A stretch of 64,000 nt of DNA from Epiperipatus broadwayi (GCA_028023455.1 JAQFVV010000231.1:184001-248000), one strand, 5' to 3'. Shown: positions 23,174-34,382, numbered from the stretch's first letter. Translations and numbers: made by a program. Notes: generated by a model from the sequence alone, not told the origin.

Positions 23174-23763
23174 TTTTTTTTACCAATTCTAGCATTAAAG
23201 TCTCCCATAACAATTTTAAAATGGTGTTTACTCTGATCAAAAGCCTTTTGTACATCCATATAAAAATCTTCTACTACTTCATCACTATGAGAACTTGTTT
23301 GGGCATAAACCTGAATTATCTGCATTTGGTATCTGCTATTAAGTTGTATAACTAATCTTGCCACTTTTTCCGATACACCATCAATCTCCACAATATTGTT
23401 CTTCCACTTTTTATTTATAATGAAACCTACTCCACTTGTATTTCCAATATTTGTGCCTTTATAATAGAGTATATGTCCACTTTTTAAATCAATTGTCTCT
23501 TCACCTTTTCTTCTAACTTCACAAATTCCAATAATGTCCCATTTAATATAAGAGAGTTCTTCTTCTAATTCTTGCAATCTTCCTTCACTTGAAAGTGATC
23601 TGCAATTGTAAGTACCTAAATAAAAAGTCGTCATCAAATGGCAGCCTGAGTTCGCAATCAGGGGATTCTTAGCACCCTCCCCCTTCGGCCACCAACCGCT
23701 GCCTTGGTTGGTGACTTTACAGCCTCCTGGGAATAAGGGCCATGCTTTATTTTTGTCTGTCAT
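23170..23763 (-). CDS. RTE LINE endonuclease (AP-type), N-terminal part
   Basis: 197 residues giving most of an apurinic-type endonuclease that nicks the target so the LINE can prime reverse transcription. Motifs: TYNCRSLS (residues 51-58, Asn53), the catalytic-type Glu82 in ICEVRR, the QVYAQTSS strand (Tyr153), and MGDFNARIG (Asp188, Asn190). The last endonuclease motif, SDH, is in the next frame. The frame stops in an A9 run at 23171-23179 and overlaps the start of the following frame by 4 bases; a -1 shift on this run would join the two. Either one base was lost from the run, making this copy dead, or slippage is used. The first 44 residues (KNPLIANSG) are usual leader sequence for this family and Met1 may not be the true start. 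Confidence 0.85.
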   Translation of the reverse strand: MTDKNKAWPLFPGGCKVTNQGSGWWPKGEGAKNPLIANSGCHLMTTFYLGTYNCRSLSSEGRLQELEEELSYIKWDIIGICEVRRKGEETIDLKSGHILYYKGTNIGNTSGVGFIINKKWKNNIVEIDGVSEKVARLVIQLNSRYQMQIIQVYAQTSSHSDEVVEDFYMDVQKAFDQSKHHFKIVMGDFNARIGKKK

Positions 23764-24065
23764 AATTGTATATATGTATTGGGAAAATATTTATCATTTA
23801 AACAAACATTCATTCTGCCTTATCAGGCACTGAGAAAAAAGACCATGGTGTTTCTTGATCTTAAACTCAGAGGTAAAAAGCCAATAAACTCACCATGCTG
23901 GCTAATGCGTGTTGGTGAGCAGCCCATCCATGTTCATATAGTATATGAATAATCACATAGTAATAACAGCTGCAACGACAAGAATGTATGGAGTGGACAT
24001 TAGGAATTTGCCCTGCTCGGTTCCTTTAATGCCTCCAAGAGGAATCAAAGGGTCTCCTTTCAGTT

Positions 24066-24393
24066 AATGGACATAAAGTACATGAAAAATACATTTTAAA
24101 GTATACATTATTTTAAGTTAATTTTTTTTTAAATAGTACATTGTGATTAATTTTTTTTAAATATATAAATAATTTATTTTAATTCAACAAACTGTTATCC
24201 AGGAAATATCATTCTGCGGCTATGTAAGAAACAAAATAGCAGTCAGCAATGGAAAAATTATAATTTTTTTCTCTTTCAAAATTATAGCTATCAAAATGTT
24301 TTTAAATGATATATTTATTGATAGGTTAGTATTTTTTTTAATAATATGCTAATGTAAAATGTTTATTATTTTTTTAATCAATTTTTTTATATA
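24066..24393. other. AT-rich spacer between LINE and TA-flanked transposon
   Basis: Nothing recognised; long T runs. Confidence 0.5.
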
Positions 24394-25508
24394 TACACCT
24401 GGGTCTCATTTTACACGATAGATAGGTTCCTCAGAAAACACGCGCAAACAAAATCACGCAAAATCAGACGTAACTTACATTGAAAAAGGGGGGATGCAGT
24501 CTGTGATTTTTCAAAATTCACGTAAAAGCAAAGCACCAACGTAAAATTAGTTTAAAATTCGCACAAAAAAATAATAAGGAAATAAAATATGACTAATAAA
24601 AATTTCAAATTTGAAAAAAATTGATACAAGACAAACTTTTTTTTAACTATAATATTTAATTTTAGTCAAATTAATATATTTTTATGCATAATTTACAGTA
24701 CAGTAATTTACATTTTTTAATACATGTTTTAATTATTATTGCTATTTGCCAAAAAAACATGTTCGTTTGCAAACTGGTAAAAAATTAGATTTTTCACAAG
24801 AGGAAATACAACTAGCGCCAACTTCACACTCATGTTGTGTCAATGGTTTTCTGGTGACAACGTAATTAGTAATTAATCTTTCAGATGATGATTTTATTGT
24901 TTATGAAACTAACAACTAAAAATTAAATTCTTATTTTTGTCTTTAATTTTTTAATTTTCAATTCCGTTTAAAAATCAAATTTCACATCACAATAATTTCA
25001 AGTCGCTATAAGTAATTTTTAAATTGTTAATTACAATTAAAAATCAGATTTTAATTTTTAATAGTCAAATTTAATTGTGCCCACTGCTATTACTCACCTT
25101 TTAAAAATAAACTTGTGGACACTAAATGATTAATAATTGATTACGTTCTTTTTTAAAAAGCAAAAACAAAATGTGATTTAAATTGCAAAATTAACACGCA
25201 CAATGTTTGAACAAATTTACATTATAATCTTGTAAAATTTAATGTGTGTATACATAAAATGTGGAAATCATGATTTTAATTTCATTATTGCATAAAATCT
25301 TACTTTTATAAAGCACTGAAAATATTGAAATTACTAAGATGAAAGTCGAATTCCAATAATGTGCTATTACTTTCAATATAACGTAAGTGCACGAAATTTA
25401 TTATTTAAAATAATTGTGCATTATCTGAGTTCGACTTCCGGTGAAACATGAATAGCGTTACTTCAAAATCATGTTAAATAAGTCTGCGTAAAAAGAGACC
25501 CAGGTGTA
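24394..25508. mobile_element. TA-flanked inverted-repeat transposon, copy 1
   Basis: The ends are CACCTGGGTCTCATTTTAC (24396) and, reversed, CACCTGGGTCTCTTTTTACG (ending 25506): a terminal inverted repeat of about 20 bp. TA lies on both sides, as duplicated by Tc1/mariner-superfamily elements. It is 1111 bp between the TAs. No transposase frame is visible in six frames, so it is nonautonomous or badly decayed. A close relative lies at 28027-29226 in the same orientation. Confidence 0.8.
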
Positions 25509-27075
25509 GTTTGAATTTAATATAACAAATTAATTTTTTCTCTATATAAAATCATTATAATTACTTATTGTATTTGTGAGATCTTACTTTACAAGATACA
25601 TTGAGAAACAGTCATAAGAAGTTGACTATTGGAAGTTTCAGAAGTATCTACCACTGCACTAAACCTTGAATGGTATTTGGAGTGCATGTACTCCAATTGT
25701 ATAAGATGGAGTGAATGTCTATAGAGAGCATGGAAGTCTGAGTTAAAATTTCCTTCTAAAAATTCAATATAGACAATATACTTGTATTTAAATATTATAT
25801 GTATATAGCATCCTTTATTCATGTATAGATGAAGTAACAAAATAAAACATCATTATCAACAAACATTAACAAGATTAAATCAGTGGATATGTACTAATTA
25901 TTGGACAATCCTCATTCATAAGCTGTGTGGAGTGAACTACAACCCAAAATATATTTTGACACGGAGATATATTGTGTCCATAGTTCATGATTTTTAAAGA
26001 GGCCTGACTATGGCCAGCTAGCTCTGTTTTCAAAACAGCCACTATTATTTAGTTGACCTGTTTTAAAGCTCTTCAAAGTTTATGAGAATACTCTTTTTAA
26101 AAATTGCTCCTTAAAATTATTAAAAGTATTTTTTTTAAAACAACCAATTATGAAATTAATAATACTTTATAACTATATCATGTGATGCACTGTGACTTAA
26201 CCTTATATGGAATCAGGAATCTCTTAGCCATTATGCCCAGAGAAACCTGTTAGCTACTTTACCTTCCCCACCCTATGTTTTCCCATATTCTTCTCTATCC
26301 TGCTCCATCCCATTTCCACAACACAAGCTTTTTCAACTCCATGGCCTTTATATCTAAATCTCCCTCATCTTTTCCCAAAAACCAATAATCCATTTTCTGT
26401 ATAATCATATGTGAGAAATTTAAGTGCCCCGTATTGGCTCAATATTTAACTAAAACTTTGGAGTGTGAACTATGATAATACAAGGTTTGCAGCATTGATT
26501 TCAGGGATACCCTTTATTGGTTATATATTTGGTACATTATTTGCATTCATGTTTTTTAATTTTTGGAGCATCATATATATTTTGCACACTAATTCAGTTG
26601 CAATCCACAATAAAATGACTGCAACTGAACATATATATTCAAATGTAGGTCATTCATACAGTAAAATAGAAATGAGTTATAAGCTAAGAATTGATAGGCC
26701 TAAGACATTCACTTCACCGATAGTGTAAGTGATGGTCTCTTATAAGCATATTTTATTTTCTAGTCAGAAAATTAAACAAACTTTATCTGACCAACCAAGA
26801 TTAATATAAAATTGTTACATCACAGCTAATATTATAAAAACACCCATTTACTGACCAGTAAATTGTTAAAAAAGTCAGGGTTGTGATGATTTTCTTAGAT
26901 ATTTGAAAAAAATTCAATCTACTCAGATGAACTCACCTATGTCACTTCAGTAATAAAGACCTAAGAAGACCACACATTTTTTGAGGATGCAGTCAATGAT
27001 GGATCACAGTTGTATCAAACCCAATGAGATTACGCAAAAACCTAAATTTTCTTACAGGAATTGCGCAATTAGCAA
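25509..27075. other. AT-rich spacer, no certain gene
   Basis: Short frames at 25589-25840 (minus) and 26465-26728 (plus, 87 codons with a hydrophobic stretch near residues 14-40) match nothing I know and have local base composition, so I do not call them genes. 26230-26400 is pyrimidine-rich (CTTCTCTATCCTGCTCCATC). A TCATGTGA motif lies at 26178. Confidence 0.4.
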
Positions 27076-27387
27076 TATACTATAGTCAAATATGTTTAAA
27101 AATACATATATACAAGCAACAAAGATTACAAATTATAAAATTATCATAGAAAAGCCTTTTGCAGCAAATTATGTTTTTTGCCCTTTTCAATATGTCTCCA
27201 CGATTTAAAGCACATACAGTGATATCTATATCAATACATGAGAGAAGACAGATAAATCATGGAGACATATTGAAAAAGGGCAAAAAACATAATTTGCCAA
27301 AAAAAAGGCTTTTCTATGATAATTTTATAATTTGTAATCTTTGTTGCTTGTATATATGTATTTTTAAACATATTTGACTATTGTATA
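27076..27387. repeat. Near-perfect 312-bp hairpin
   Basis: The left arm (TATACTATAGTCAAATATG onward to about 27207) is the reverse complement of the right arm (about 27257-27387) over some 130 bp with only a few differences: one near the tips, an extra T-run and GG/GC change at 27162 versus 27300, one T in a run, and one C/T near the loop. The loop is about 46 bp. No transposase. Such identity implies a recent origin or gene-conversion between arms. Transcribed RNA would fold into a long duplex. A 72-codon frame at 27159-27377 is an effect of the repeat. Confidence 0.85.
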
Positions 27388-27949
27388 CTTGAAGTGCAAC
27401 ATAAAAAAAGAATTGGTTTTAATTCTGATGCTTTTTCTGTATAGTAATCGGCAATATGACTGTGTAATATATATATATTAACATGCAAACTATGGTTACT
27501 GCATTATACAATTTAAAGCTTTGTTACAGATAATATTCAATAGAAACTTCTTTGAAAATCTTTTCACTATGAACAGATTATAATCATATCAATCTGCACC
27601 AAGTTATATGATAAATATAGAAAAAAACTATATAAACCTAAATTGGCATTACAACTAATAATATCACTGTAGTTGTCCATAATCATGTAGAGCTTTATAT
27701 TACATGTCTTACGAAAAGCTATTGATTTAGTATTCATATTATAATATAAATTATTTGAAATCTCCCATAGCTATAATATCCCAAACACACTTCGTCTTAC
27801 TAAATTTGAGCTTTTTTTATTTAAAGGGAGACTGTGGCTGAAATATTGTAGCTAACAGGCATTTAAGATATTTTATATAGATCTAGCATCCAAATAAATA
27901 TATGCTCAGGCTGATGGAATAATAAATGTAATGGTAATTAATCATTATA

Positions 27950-28020
27950 TACAGTCTTTCAATCCACAGAAGTACTTTCGGTTAATTCCTTAACCATCCT
28001 CAGCTATTGTTAAATTCATA
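27950..28020 (+). repeat. Half copy of the hairpin family at 62106
   Basis: CAATCCACAGAAGTACTTTC, GGTTAATTCCTTAACCATC and AGCTATTGTTAAATTCAT match one arm of the 62106-62323 hairpin. It is cut off at the (TA)n next to the TA-flanked transposon copy 2. 27388-27949 holds nothing recognised. Confidence 0.6.
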
Positions 28021-28026
28021 TATATA

Positions 28027-29226
28027 TACACCTGGGTCTCATTTTACGCGATAGATAGGTTCCTCAGAAAACATGCGCAAACGAAATCACGCAAAAATAG
28101 ACGTAACTTACATTGAAAAATGGGGTGGCAGTCTGTGATTTTTCAAAATTCACATAAAAGCAAAGCACCAATGTAAAATTACTTTAAAATTCGCGCAAAA
28201 AAAAAAAATAAAAAAATAAAATATGACTAATAAAAAATTTCAAATTTGAAAAAAAATTGATACAAGACAAACTTTTTTTAACTATAATATTTAATTTTAT
28301 TCAAAATAATATATTTTTATGCATAATTTACAGTACAGTAATTTACATTTTTTTATACACATTTTAATTATTATCACTATTTACCCCAAAACACATTCGT
28401 TTGCAAACTAGTAAAAAATCAGATTCTCATGTGATGTATTTGGCTTCTCCTTAAACGAAGTCAAGAATATCTCAGCAATTATTCTCACAAGAGGAAATAC
28501 AACTAGCACCAAGTTCACTCTCATGTTGTGTTAATGGTTTTCTGTTGACGACAATGATGATTTTATTAATTGTTTATGAACTTAGACTTATGATAATAAA
28601 AAGACATTTATTCACCACTGCTGGGGAAAAATTAATTAAAACTAATAACTAAAAATTAAATTCTTATTTTTGTCTTTAATTTTCTATTCCGTTTAAAAAT
28701 CAAATTTTGTTTTACATCACATTAATTTCAAGTCACCCGTAAGTAATTTTTAAATTGTTAATTACAATTAAAAATCAGATTTTAATTTTTAATTGTGCCC
28801 ACTGCTATTACTGACCTTTTAAAAATAAACTTGTGGACACTAAATGATTAATAATTGATTACATTCTTTTTTAAAAAGCAAAAACAGAATGTGATTTAAA
28901 ATGCAAAATTAACACGCACAATGTTTGAACAAATTTACATTATAATCTTGTAAAATTTAATGTGTGTATACATAAAATGTGGAAATCATGATTTTAATTT
29001 CATTATTGCATAAAATCTTACTATTATAAAGCACTGAAAAAATTGAAATTACTAAGATGAAAGTAGAATTCCAATAATGTGCTATTACTTTCAATATAAC
29101 ATAAGTGCATGAAATTTATTATTTAAAGTAATAGCGCATTATCGGAGGTCGACTTCTGGTGAAACACAAATCGCGCAACTTCAAAATCGTGTTAAATAAG
29201 TCCACGTAAAAAGAGACCCAGGTGTA
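28027..29226. mobile_element. TA-flanked inverted-repeat transposon, copy 2
   Basis: Ends identical in type to copy 1 (CACCTGGGTCTCATTTTACG at 28029; GTAAAAAGAGACCCAGGTG ending 29224) with TA on both sides. It is 1196 bp, longer than copy 1 because of two extra segments near 28427-28490 and 28575-28635 that copy 1 lacks. Elsewhere the copies are about 90-95% alike by eye. No coding frame. Because the two copies lie 2.5 kb apart in the same orientation, unequal exchange between them could delete the hairpin in between. Confidence 0.8.
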
Positions 29227-29843
29227 TATGAAAATATTTCCAGTGCATGCCACTATCTGAAATAAATATCAAATCTCTTTGAATGTTAAGGCATTTTCAA
29301 CATAGCAGTAGACGCTGGAAAAACTATTTATATATATATCTGTGTTTGAGAGTTTCAAAGGTTAAAAATTTCTAATGTTTTGTCTAACTTTGTATAAATA
29401 TCGTAAACATGTTTATATAGAAACAGTTTAAAGATCATTGCTTATGAAAATTTCACACTCTCTGTTTAAATTAGTCCATGTTTCAATATTTAATATCTTT
29501 GCAGTTTATAGTTCTAAGAAGTACCTTTATGAATTTTCTGTTTTGAGATGCAGATTCTAAACATTTACTCATAGAATGTGTAGCTGAAAATTTCTTAACA
29601 TTTAAGGTGATTTGATATCTGTGCATGAAAGCAGTGCATACATAAAAATATCAATCAATACTAAGAATCTCAATGTGTTTGTTGTCAAGGCAACAATTTA
29701 CTTATAAATAATGATTGCTTTGGCAAAAACATATTGAAATTGTTGATGTTGTTTAGGTGTGGACTGCTTCATGTGTTTACATTTATAAACCAATCAAGCC
29801 CTGAGCATAATTAGCTTTATAATATATATATATATATATATAT
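29227..29843. other. AT-rich spacer, no gene seen
   Basis: Nothing recognised apart from a (TA)n run ending at 29843, which abuts the SINE that follows. Confidence 0.5.
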
Positions 29844-30186
29844 AAGGGATTTAAACACAGACTTTCAAGCTCCCCTCAGCTATCCACTCTATCTCATATA
29901 ACCAATACACATGACCACACATATGTGAAAAAGATAAATGATCTCCAACATATCTATTTCATGCTGAAACAGAAATTATCAATTGGTCCACATAATCTCC
30001 CACACATATATATGTACAATTAGTGCTCAATTTATATTAAGATAACAAATTTTCAAACTTTAATAGACAGGCTTCAATTTACATCATCTCCAACTCTTCA
30101 GATGTACATAGCAATGAAAATCTGATGAAGGTACACCCAAATCAGTTGTTGATGCTGATATTATTGTCATGCCCATGTTGACCTTA

Positions 30187-30188
<2 letters not shown>
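29844..30188 (-). repeat. tRNA-like SINE, copy S1
   Basis: On the minus strand the head ends in a B-box-like GTTTAAATCCC after AGTCTG, the same place where other copies read GGGTTCAAATCCC. Family blocks: AATACACATGACCACACATA, ATAAATGATCTCCAACATAT, TTCATGCTGAAACAG, ATTGGTCCACATAATCTCC, then a second half with CAAACTTTAATAGACAGGC and GCCCATGTTGACCTTAAG. It is followed by a long (TA)n. No protein is encoded. Confidence 0.6.
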
Positions 30189-30241
<53 letters not shown>

Positions 30242-30283
30242 AATGTGTTATATATATATATATATATATAACACATTCAAATC
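30189..30283. repeat. (TA)n tract and TA-rich palindrome
   Basis: About 50 bp of (TA)n, then a palindrome: TTGAATGTGTTA, (TA)n, TAACACATTCAA (30238-30283). It can extrude as a cruciform and is a likely site of length change. Confidence 0.85.
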
Positions 30284-30435
30284 ACCCTTCATAATGTTAA
30301 GATATTTCAGCAAGGCCCTCTGTGAATAAATAAACATAAAAGAATACCCCTCCCCTTTATTTTAGATGTTTGAAGTTGAGACTTTATATTTATTTTCAGA
30401 GGGCATTGCTGAAATAACATCATGAAGGATGATTT
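30281..30435. repeat. Hairpin repeat
   Basis: The left arm GATATTTCAGCAAGGCCCTC and right arm GAGGGCATTGCTGAAATAAC pair, with outer parts AATCACCCTTCATAATG and CATGAAGGATGATTT. A similar but weaker pair of arms lies at 37238-37410 (ACATTTCAGCTACATTTTC). No coding frame. Confidence 0.65.
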
Positions 30436-31447
30436 GTATCTATTTCAGCTAGCGATAAGCATCAATAGGTATATATAAACAAAGGCTATCCCAGTAAAAA
30501 TTGATCAGTTCTCTCTACAGGCTGCTTAAAACACCATCTTTGAATCAAGACATGTGACACATAGCATCATTTCTCAGCAATTCATCAAAAATTCTGAGGT
30601 GCTAACGTGTCTGGATCAAAAGGTATATAATAAAGTTAAACAGTGGGTGTTGTTACCATCACAGAACATCTTCAATGCTCTCCTTTCTATCATAAAATGT
30701 TCCTAAACCATTTGAAAATGTACATGTGACTTCAATGCCACACATACATTAAATTATTTTAAATATTTCAGTGAGTGTCCAAATTAAAATAAAATTTAAT
30801 GTTAGAGCACTGAACTATTCTGGATTAAAACAAGAAACAGCCTGACACAGTTGTCATAACATATAATCCAGATATGCTAGTGCAATGATGATGAACCTAT
30901 GGCAGGTGACCTATTTATATGTCATAATTTTCTTCAATATTTTTTTTTATTTCTAAAATGTGTACTAATAAAAATTTACTGCAAACTAAAGGTAAAATAA
31001 GTAAATATAATATTATATTAGAATTCAATTTACTATTGAACTCTGATTAGAAGCAATCAATTATGATATTTTAAGTCAAATATAGTGGTACATTATACTG
31101 TCGTATTATATTCTATAAACCTGTTCAAATGATTCCAATAAAACTAAAAAGTAAACTCAGTAAAATATTTTATAACTCTTTGAAGTAAGTTTTTTCAAAT
31201 CTAAAGTAAAAATAAACAAATGATTCTCTGTCCTAATCTTTTTTCACCTAAATGTGTTGACCCCATGTATTTTTTTAATGTAATCAAAATCACGAACAAA
31301 GAAACCAAATGCATAATCAACCCCATCAAATGATTTTTTTTTCATTTAAGTTTTGCTGTAAAAGTGAAATGATTAATCTTTTATTTATAAAATTATTAAA
31401 GTTCATTTAAATTTACTTTTAATTAAATTTGTTACCATTATATTAGT

Positions 31448-33430
31448 ATGACTAATAAAAAAAAACAAAAATTATCAAGCAGTAGAGAATTTCAAAATTA
31501 ATGGACTGATGAGTATGGAATGATTAACAAAGGCACCAGGGCAGTATGTGTTTTATGTTCCAGGACAGTTGTATTGGGAATATCATCAGTAAAATGGCAT
31601 TATGAGACCAATCAAAAATCGTTCTGTGAAAAAAGTAAAGATGAACAAAAATATATTGCCCAAACATTTAAAAACATAAATATTCAATCAACATCTATAA
31701 TGAAATTTATCAAAAATCATTCAAATATAACTGCTATTGATTTTTTAAATTTCAAATGTAATTACCAAACATGGGAAACCTATTAACGATGTAGAATATA
31801 TTAAAGAAGCTTGGTTAAAATGTGCACCAGTGCTTTTTGAAGATTTTGAAAATAAGCAAAAATTATTCAGAGCATAAAAGATTTATCATTGGTTAGAAAT
31901 ACAGTTAAAGAAAGAATCCTGCAAATGGCTAACAACATAACTTACCAACAAAAAAGATATAAAATCTTATAGTTTAATTTCTCTCTGCCTTGATGAAATT
32001 ATAGCCATAAATGGATCAGCTCGTTTGCCTATTTTTATTCATTATTGTATTGGAAATAATATCAAAGAAGAATTGATCAGTTTAACCTCATTAGTAACAA
32101 CAACAAAAGGAATAGACATTTGCAACATAGATGTTGCCAAAATTGTATCAGCAACTAGAGATATTGCTTATGGCTGGAAAAGAAAATAGTTTTCTCACTT
32201 TATTTACCAACCATATTGGACATTAAACAATTCAAAACAAAACAACACTCTCCATATAGTACCTACTCATCCAATATCCCCAGACTAGTTTCTGGCTTGT
32301 GGCCTTCATCAGTGAGGAGCCTTGGATCTGAGAGCACTGCACCTAGATCTAGGATCAAGCAACCCTATTGTAGAAGATATAATGGAGAGGTTGTTTGTTT
32401 GAATTGTTTATGAGATGAGATAGGATAGGAAGGAACATATTGGACATTCAATTATAGGTTTTCATTGCATTATACATCAGCAGATTTTATGAATGAAGGT
32501 CAGTTTTAAGCTACTGGATGATGTTATGAATATTGTGACTAAGTGAATCAATTCCACATCTACCCATTGAGTGAAATAAACTCAGCATACTATAGTTTAC
32601 TTATGTATAACAATGTCTGATGGTTAAGTTGAGGAAAAGTTCTTCAAAGATTTATTGAGGGTTTAACAAAAATTAGACTACTTTTACTTAATGAGAAAAT
32701 CATTGAAAAATATAATGAATTATTAACATAATGGCTTTCAAAATTAATGTTTTATACTTGATATATGTTAACATCTAAATAAATTAAATGTGAAACTGGA
32801 AGGTTATAACAAGACAGTTGTTATCATGTTTGGTTTCATCAAAGCATTTGAGTTAAATTACAAATTTTCAACGGTGATCTTGATTCTTACATCTTCAAAC
32901 ATTTTCCAAATCTAAAAAAGTTCTTGACTGATTTAGAATCTCATGAGAAACCAGATCAAGTAAAATTGAGGCAAGACTTTTGTGCTATTATTCTATCGGT
33001 AATTGATGGTTCTTCTTTATTTACACAGTTCAAACAATTTTCAGAAATATCAAAAATTTATTTTATACCAGACATAACATCAATGGATAGTCTCAAGTTA
33101 AAAATTTTTGAGTGACTTAATTTGAAAGATGTGGAAATGCAATCAGTCGATTTTCAATCCAGTTCTATACGGAAACAGAAATTTGTTGACTTAAGGAATG
33201 AGTTAGAAACAATGGAAAATGATCAGTTATTGGATATATGTAAAAAGAATGCTGAAGAGGAACTATTGACTGTCTGGAATGCTATTCATGAAACATTTAA
33301 TTGTTTAAATAAATTAGCAACTGCTATATTATCAATTTTTTCCTGTACAAATGCATGTGAATCATTGTTTTCAGAAACAAATTTAATTAAATTCAGTTTG
33401 AGAAATAGAATTACAGATGAACATTATTAA
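31448..33430 (+). pseudogene. hAT transposase, broken (BED finger / GTF2IRD2-like)
   Basis: It resembles the hAT transposases related to the vertebrate GTF2IRD2, FAM200 and ZBED5/8 proteins. It starts MTNKKKQKLSSSREFQN with a stop at 31499, then a BED-type finger (CVLCSRT...WHYET), an FEDFENKQK region, the LDEIIAINGSARLPIFIHY block, TSLVTTTKGIDIC, then after the foldback insertion FHCIIHQQIL (about 32460), and the hAT dimerisation region near 33330 (NACESLFSETNLIKF, ITDEHY), which packs the transposase into its active complex. Several stops and frame changes (31499, 31786, about 31877, about 32189, 33116) make it nonfunctional. Short frames at 31520, 32924 and 33122 are pieces of it. Confidence 0.85.
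32225..32435 (+). mobile_element. Foldback element inside the hAT transposase
   Basis: 211 bp between perfect 13-bp direct repeats CATATTGGACATT (32212-32224 and 32436-32448). The hairpin arms are AAACAATTCAAAAC...CTCTCCATATA and TATAATGGAGAGG...GAATTGTTTA, with the F1 core TACTCATCCAATATCCCCAG, ACTAGTTTCTGGCTTGTGG and CTTCATCAGTGAGGAGCC. After the hairpin is a 25-nt purine-rich tail (GAGATGAGATAGGATAGG). Removing the insert and one repeat rejoins the transposase reading frame around the His-Cys-Ile-Ile-His block, which independently supports the boundaries. Confidence 0.85.
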
Positions 33431-33806
33431 AAATGACAAAATATAAACCATACATAAAATATTTAGCATCCAATGTACAACAGCAAAAATCTCATTAAAT
33501 AATATCTATTTATGTCGATTTTATATGTTTGTTTCCAAAATTTTGTTTAAGTTACTATTAATTTTTTACTATTACATTTTATTCAACTTGTGCTCTTTTA
33601 AATAAATATCGTTCACTTGTATTTAGCTAATTTAGAAATTTTGTTTCACTATTATTATTATTATTTTGTTTTATAAACTTTTAAAAAACTGCAATAATTA
33701 AGTTGTTTATATTTTGATTTAATAACTATATGGCACGCCAATCATTTAATAAATATTTTTTGGAAATTTCTGGCATGCACACGTAAAAAGGTTTGCCACC
33801 ACAGTG

Positions 33807-34187
33807 CCTTAAGTAATGAATAGCTAAACTATATTCCTATATAAACCAAGTGTTGATTCAGAAATGACGCTGCAAGAAACTTCGAGGAGAACCAATCACC
33901 AATCATCTTTTCAATGGAAAACACTGTTTATATATAAAATAAATTGTTCAAAACCATTCACTCTCCTATAAGCGTATTTCACAATCAACCGTCAGTCTTC
34001 GGGAAAGACTGAGATTTGAAACATTTGAATATACGGTCAGAAACGATAGACTTTTCTGTTTGTGTTTAATTACAACAAATTTGTTATTGCAGATTGAATG
34101 TTTTAGCGACCAGCCGTAAAACCTGCTTCATCCATGAAAGCTTCGAAATTTCATATATCTTAATATACGACGATTGTAATTATCCAT
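33807..34187. other. Spacer, no gene seen
   Basis: Some GC-richer stretches (CAACCGTCAGTCTTCGGGAA near 33986; AGCGACCAGCCGTAAAACC near 34107) but no open frame or known repeat that I recognise. Confidence 0.4.
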
Positions 34188-34382
34188 ATTATAAAGCTGC
34201 CCATTGATTGTATATATGTGTGGAGAGAGTAATTTGGACCAACTGATGATTGCTGGTTTAGCATGAAATATGTATATTGGTGATTATTTATCTTTTCAAC
34301 ATATATGTGATCAGGTGGGGCAGCAATATGAGATGGCATGGATAGTTGAGGGTCGTGTAAAAGTCTGAATTAGAATCCCTTA
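34188..34382 (+). repeat. tRNA-like SINE, copy S2
   Basis: Plus-strand copy: TGTATATATGTGTGGAGAG, GGACCAACTGATGATTGCTG, GTTTAGCATGAAATATG, TGTGATCAGGTGGGGCAGC and an end with AAAGTCTGAATTAGAATCCC (B-box-like). It is followed by TA-rich sequence. Confidence 0.6.

Larger units (their letters stand above)
20783..24065 (-). mobile_element. Nearly complete RTE-type LINE retrotransposon
   Basis: A minus-strand non-LTR retrotransposon with an endonuclease part (23170-23763), a reverse transcriptase part (20804-23173) and a 3' end in ATG/ATC trinucleotide repeats (20787-20803), as RTE elements usually have. Upstream of the first frame, GC-richer sequence to about 24065 is probably its 5' untranslated region and promoter. 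The protein matches the widespread animal 'endonuclease-reverse transcriptase / craniofacial development protein 2-like' RTE group known from insects and other invertebrates. Shorter copies lie at 9272, 35672, 44546 and 57192. Near-intact frames suggest recent insertion. No clear target duplication was found. Confidence 0.9.
30878..33806 (+). mobile_element. Decayed hAT transposon
   Basis: The 5' end (TAGTGCAATGATGATGAACC, then TATGGCAGGTG) and the reversed 3' end (CACTGTGGTGGCAAACCTTT) fit the hAT terminal type 'CAGTG(A/G)TGGC(G/A)AACCT'. Inside lies a broken transposase (31448-33430). 33729 has the internal TGGCACGCCA block usual beside these ends. An 8-bp target duplication was not recognisable, so the ends have mutated or I misplace them by a few bases. 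A foldback element sits inside at 32225-32435. Confidence 0.75.

Noticed and set aside
20829-23236. Plus-strand open frames over the LINE (106, 68, 67, 133 and 104 codons)
   Set aside because: They are the antisense of the long reverse transcriptase and endonuclease frames and carry no motifs of their own.
26465-26728. 87-codon frame with a possible membrane segment
   Set aside because: No splice sites, no composition shift and no recognised family; chance frames of this size are common in the window.
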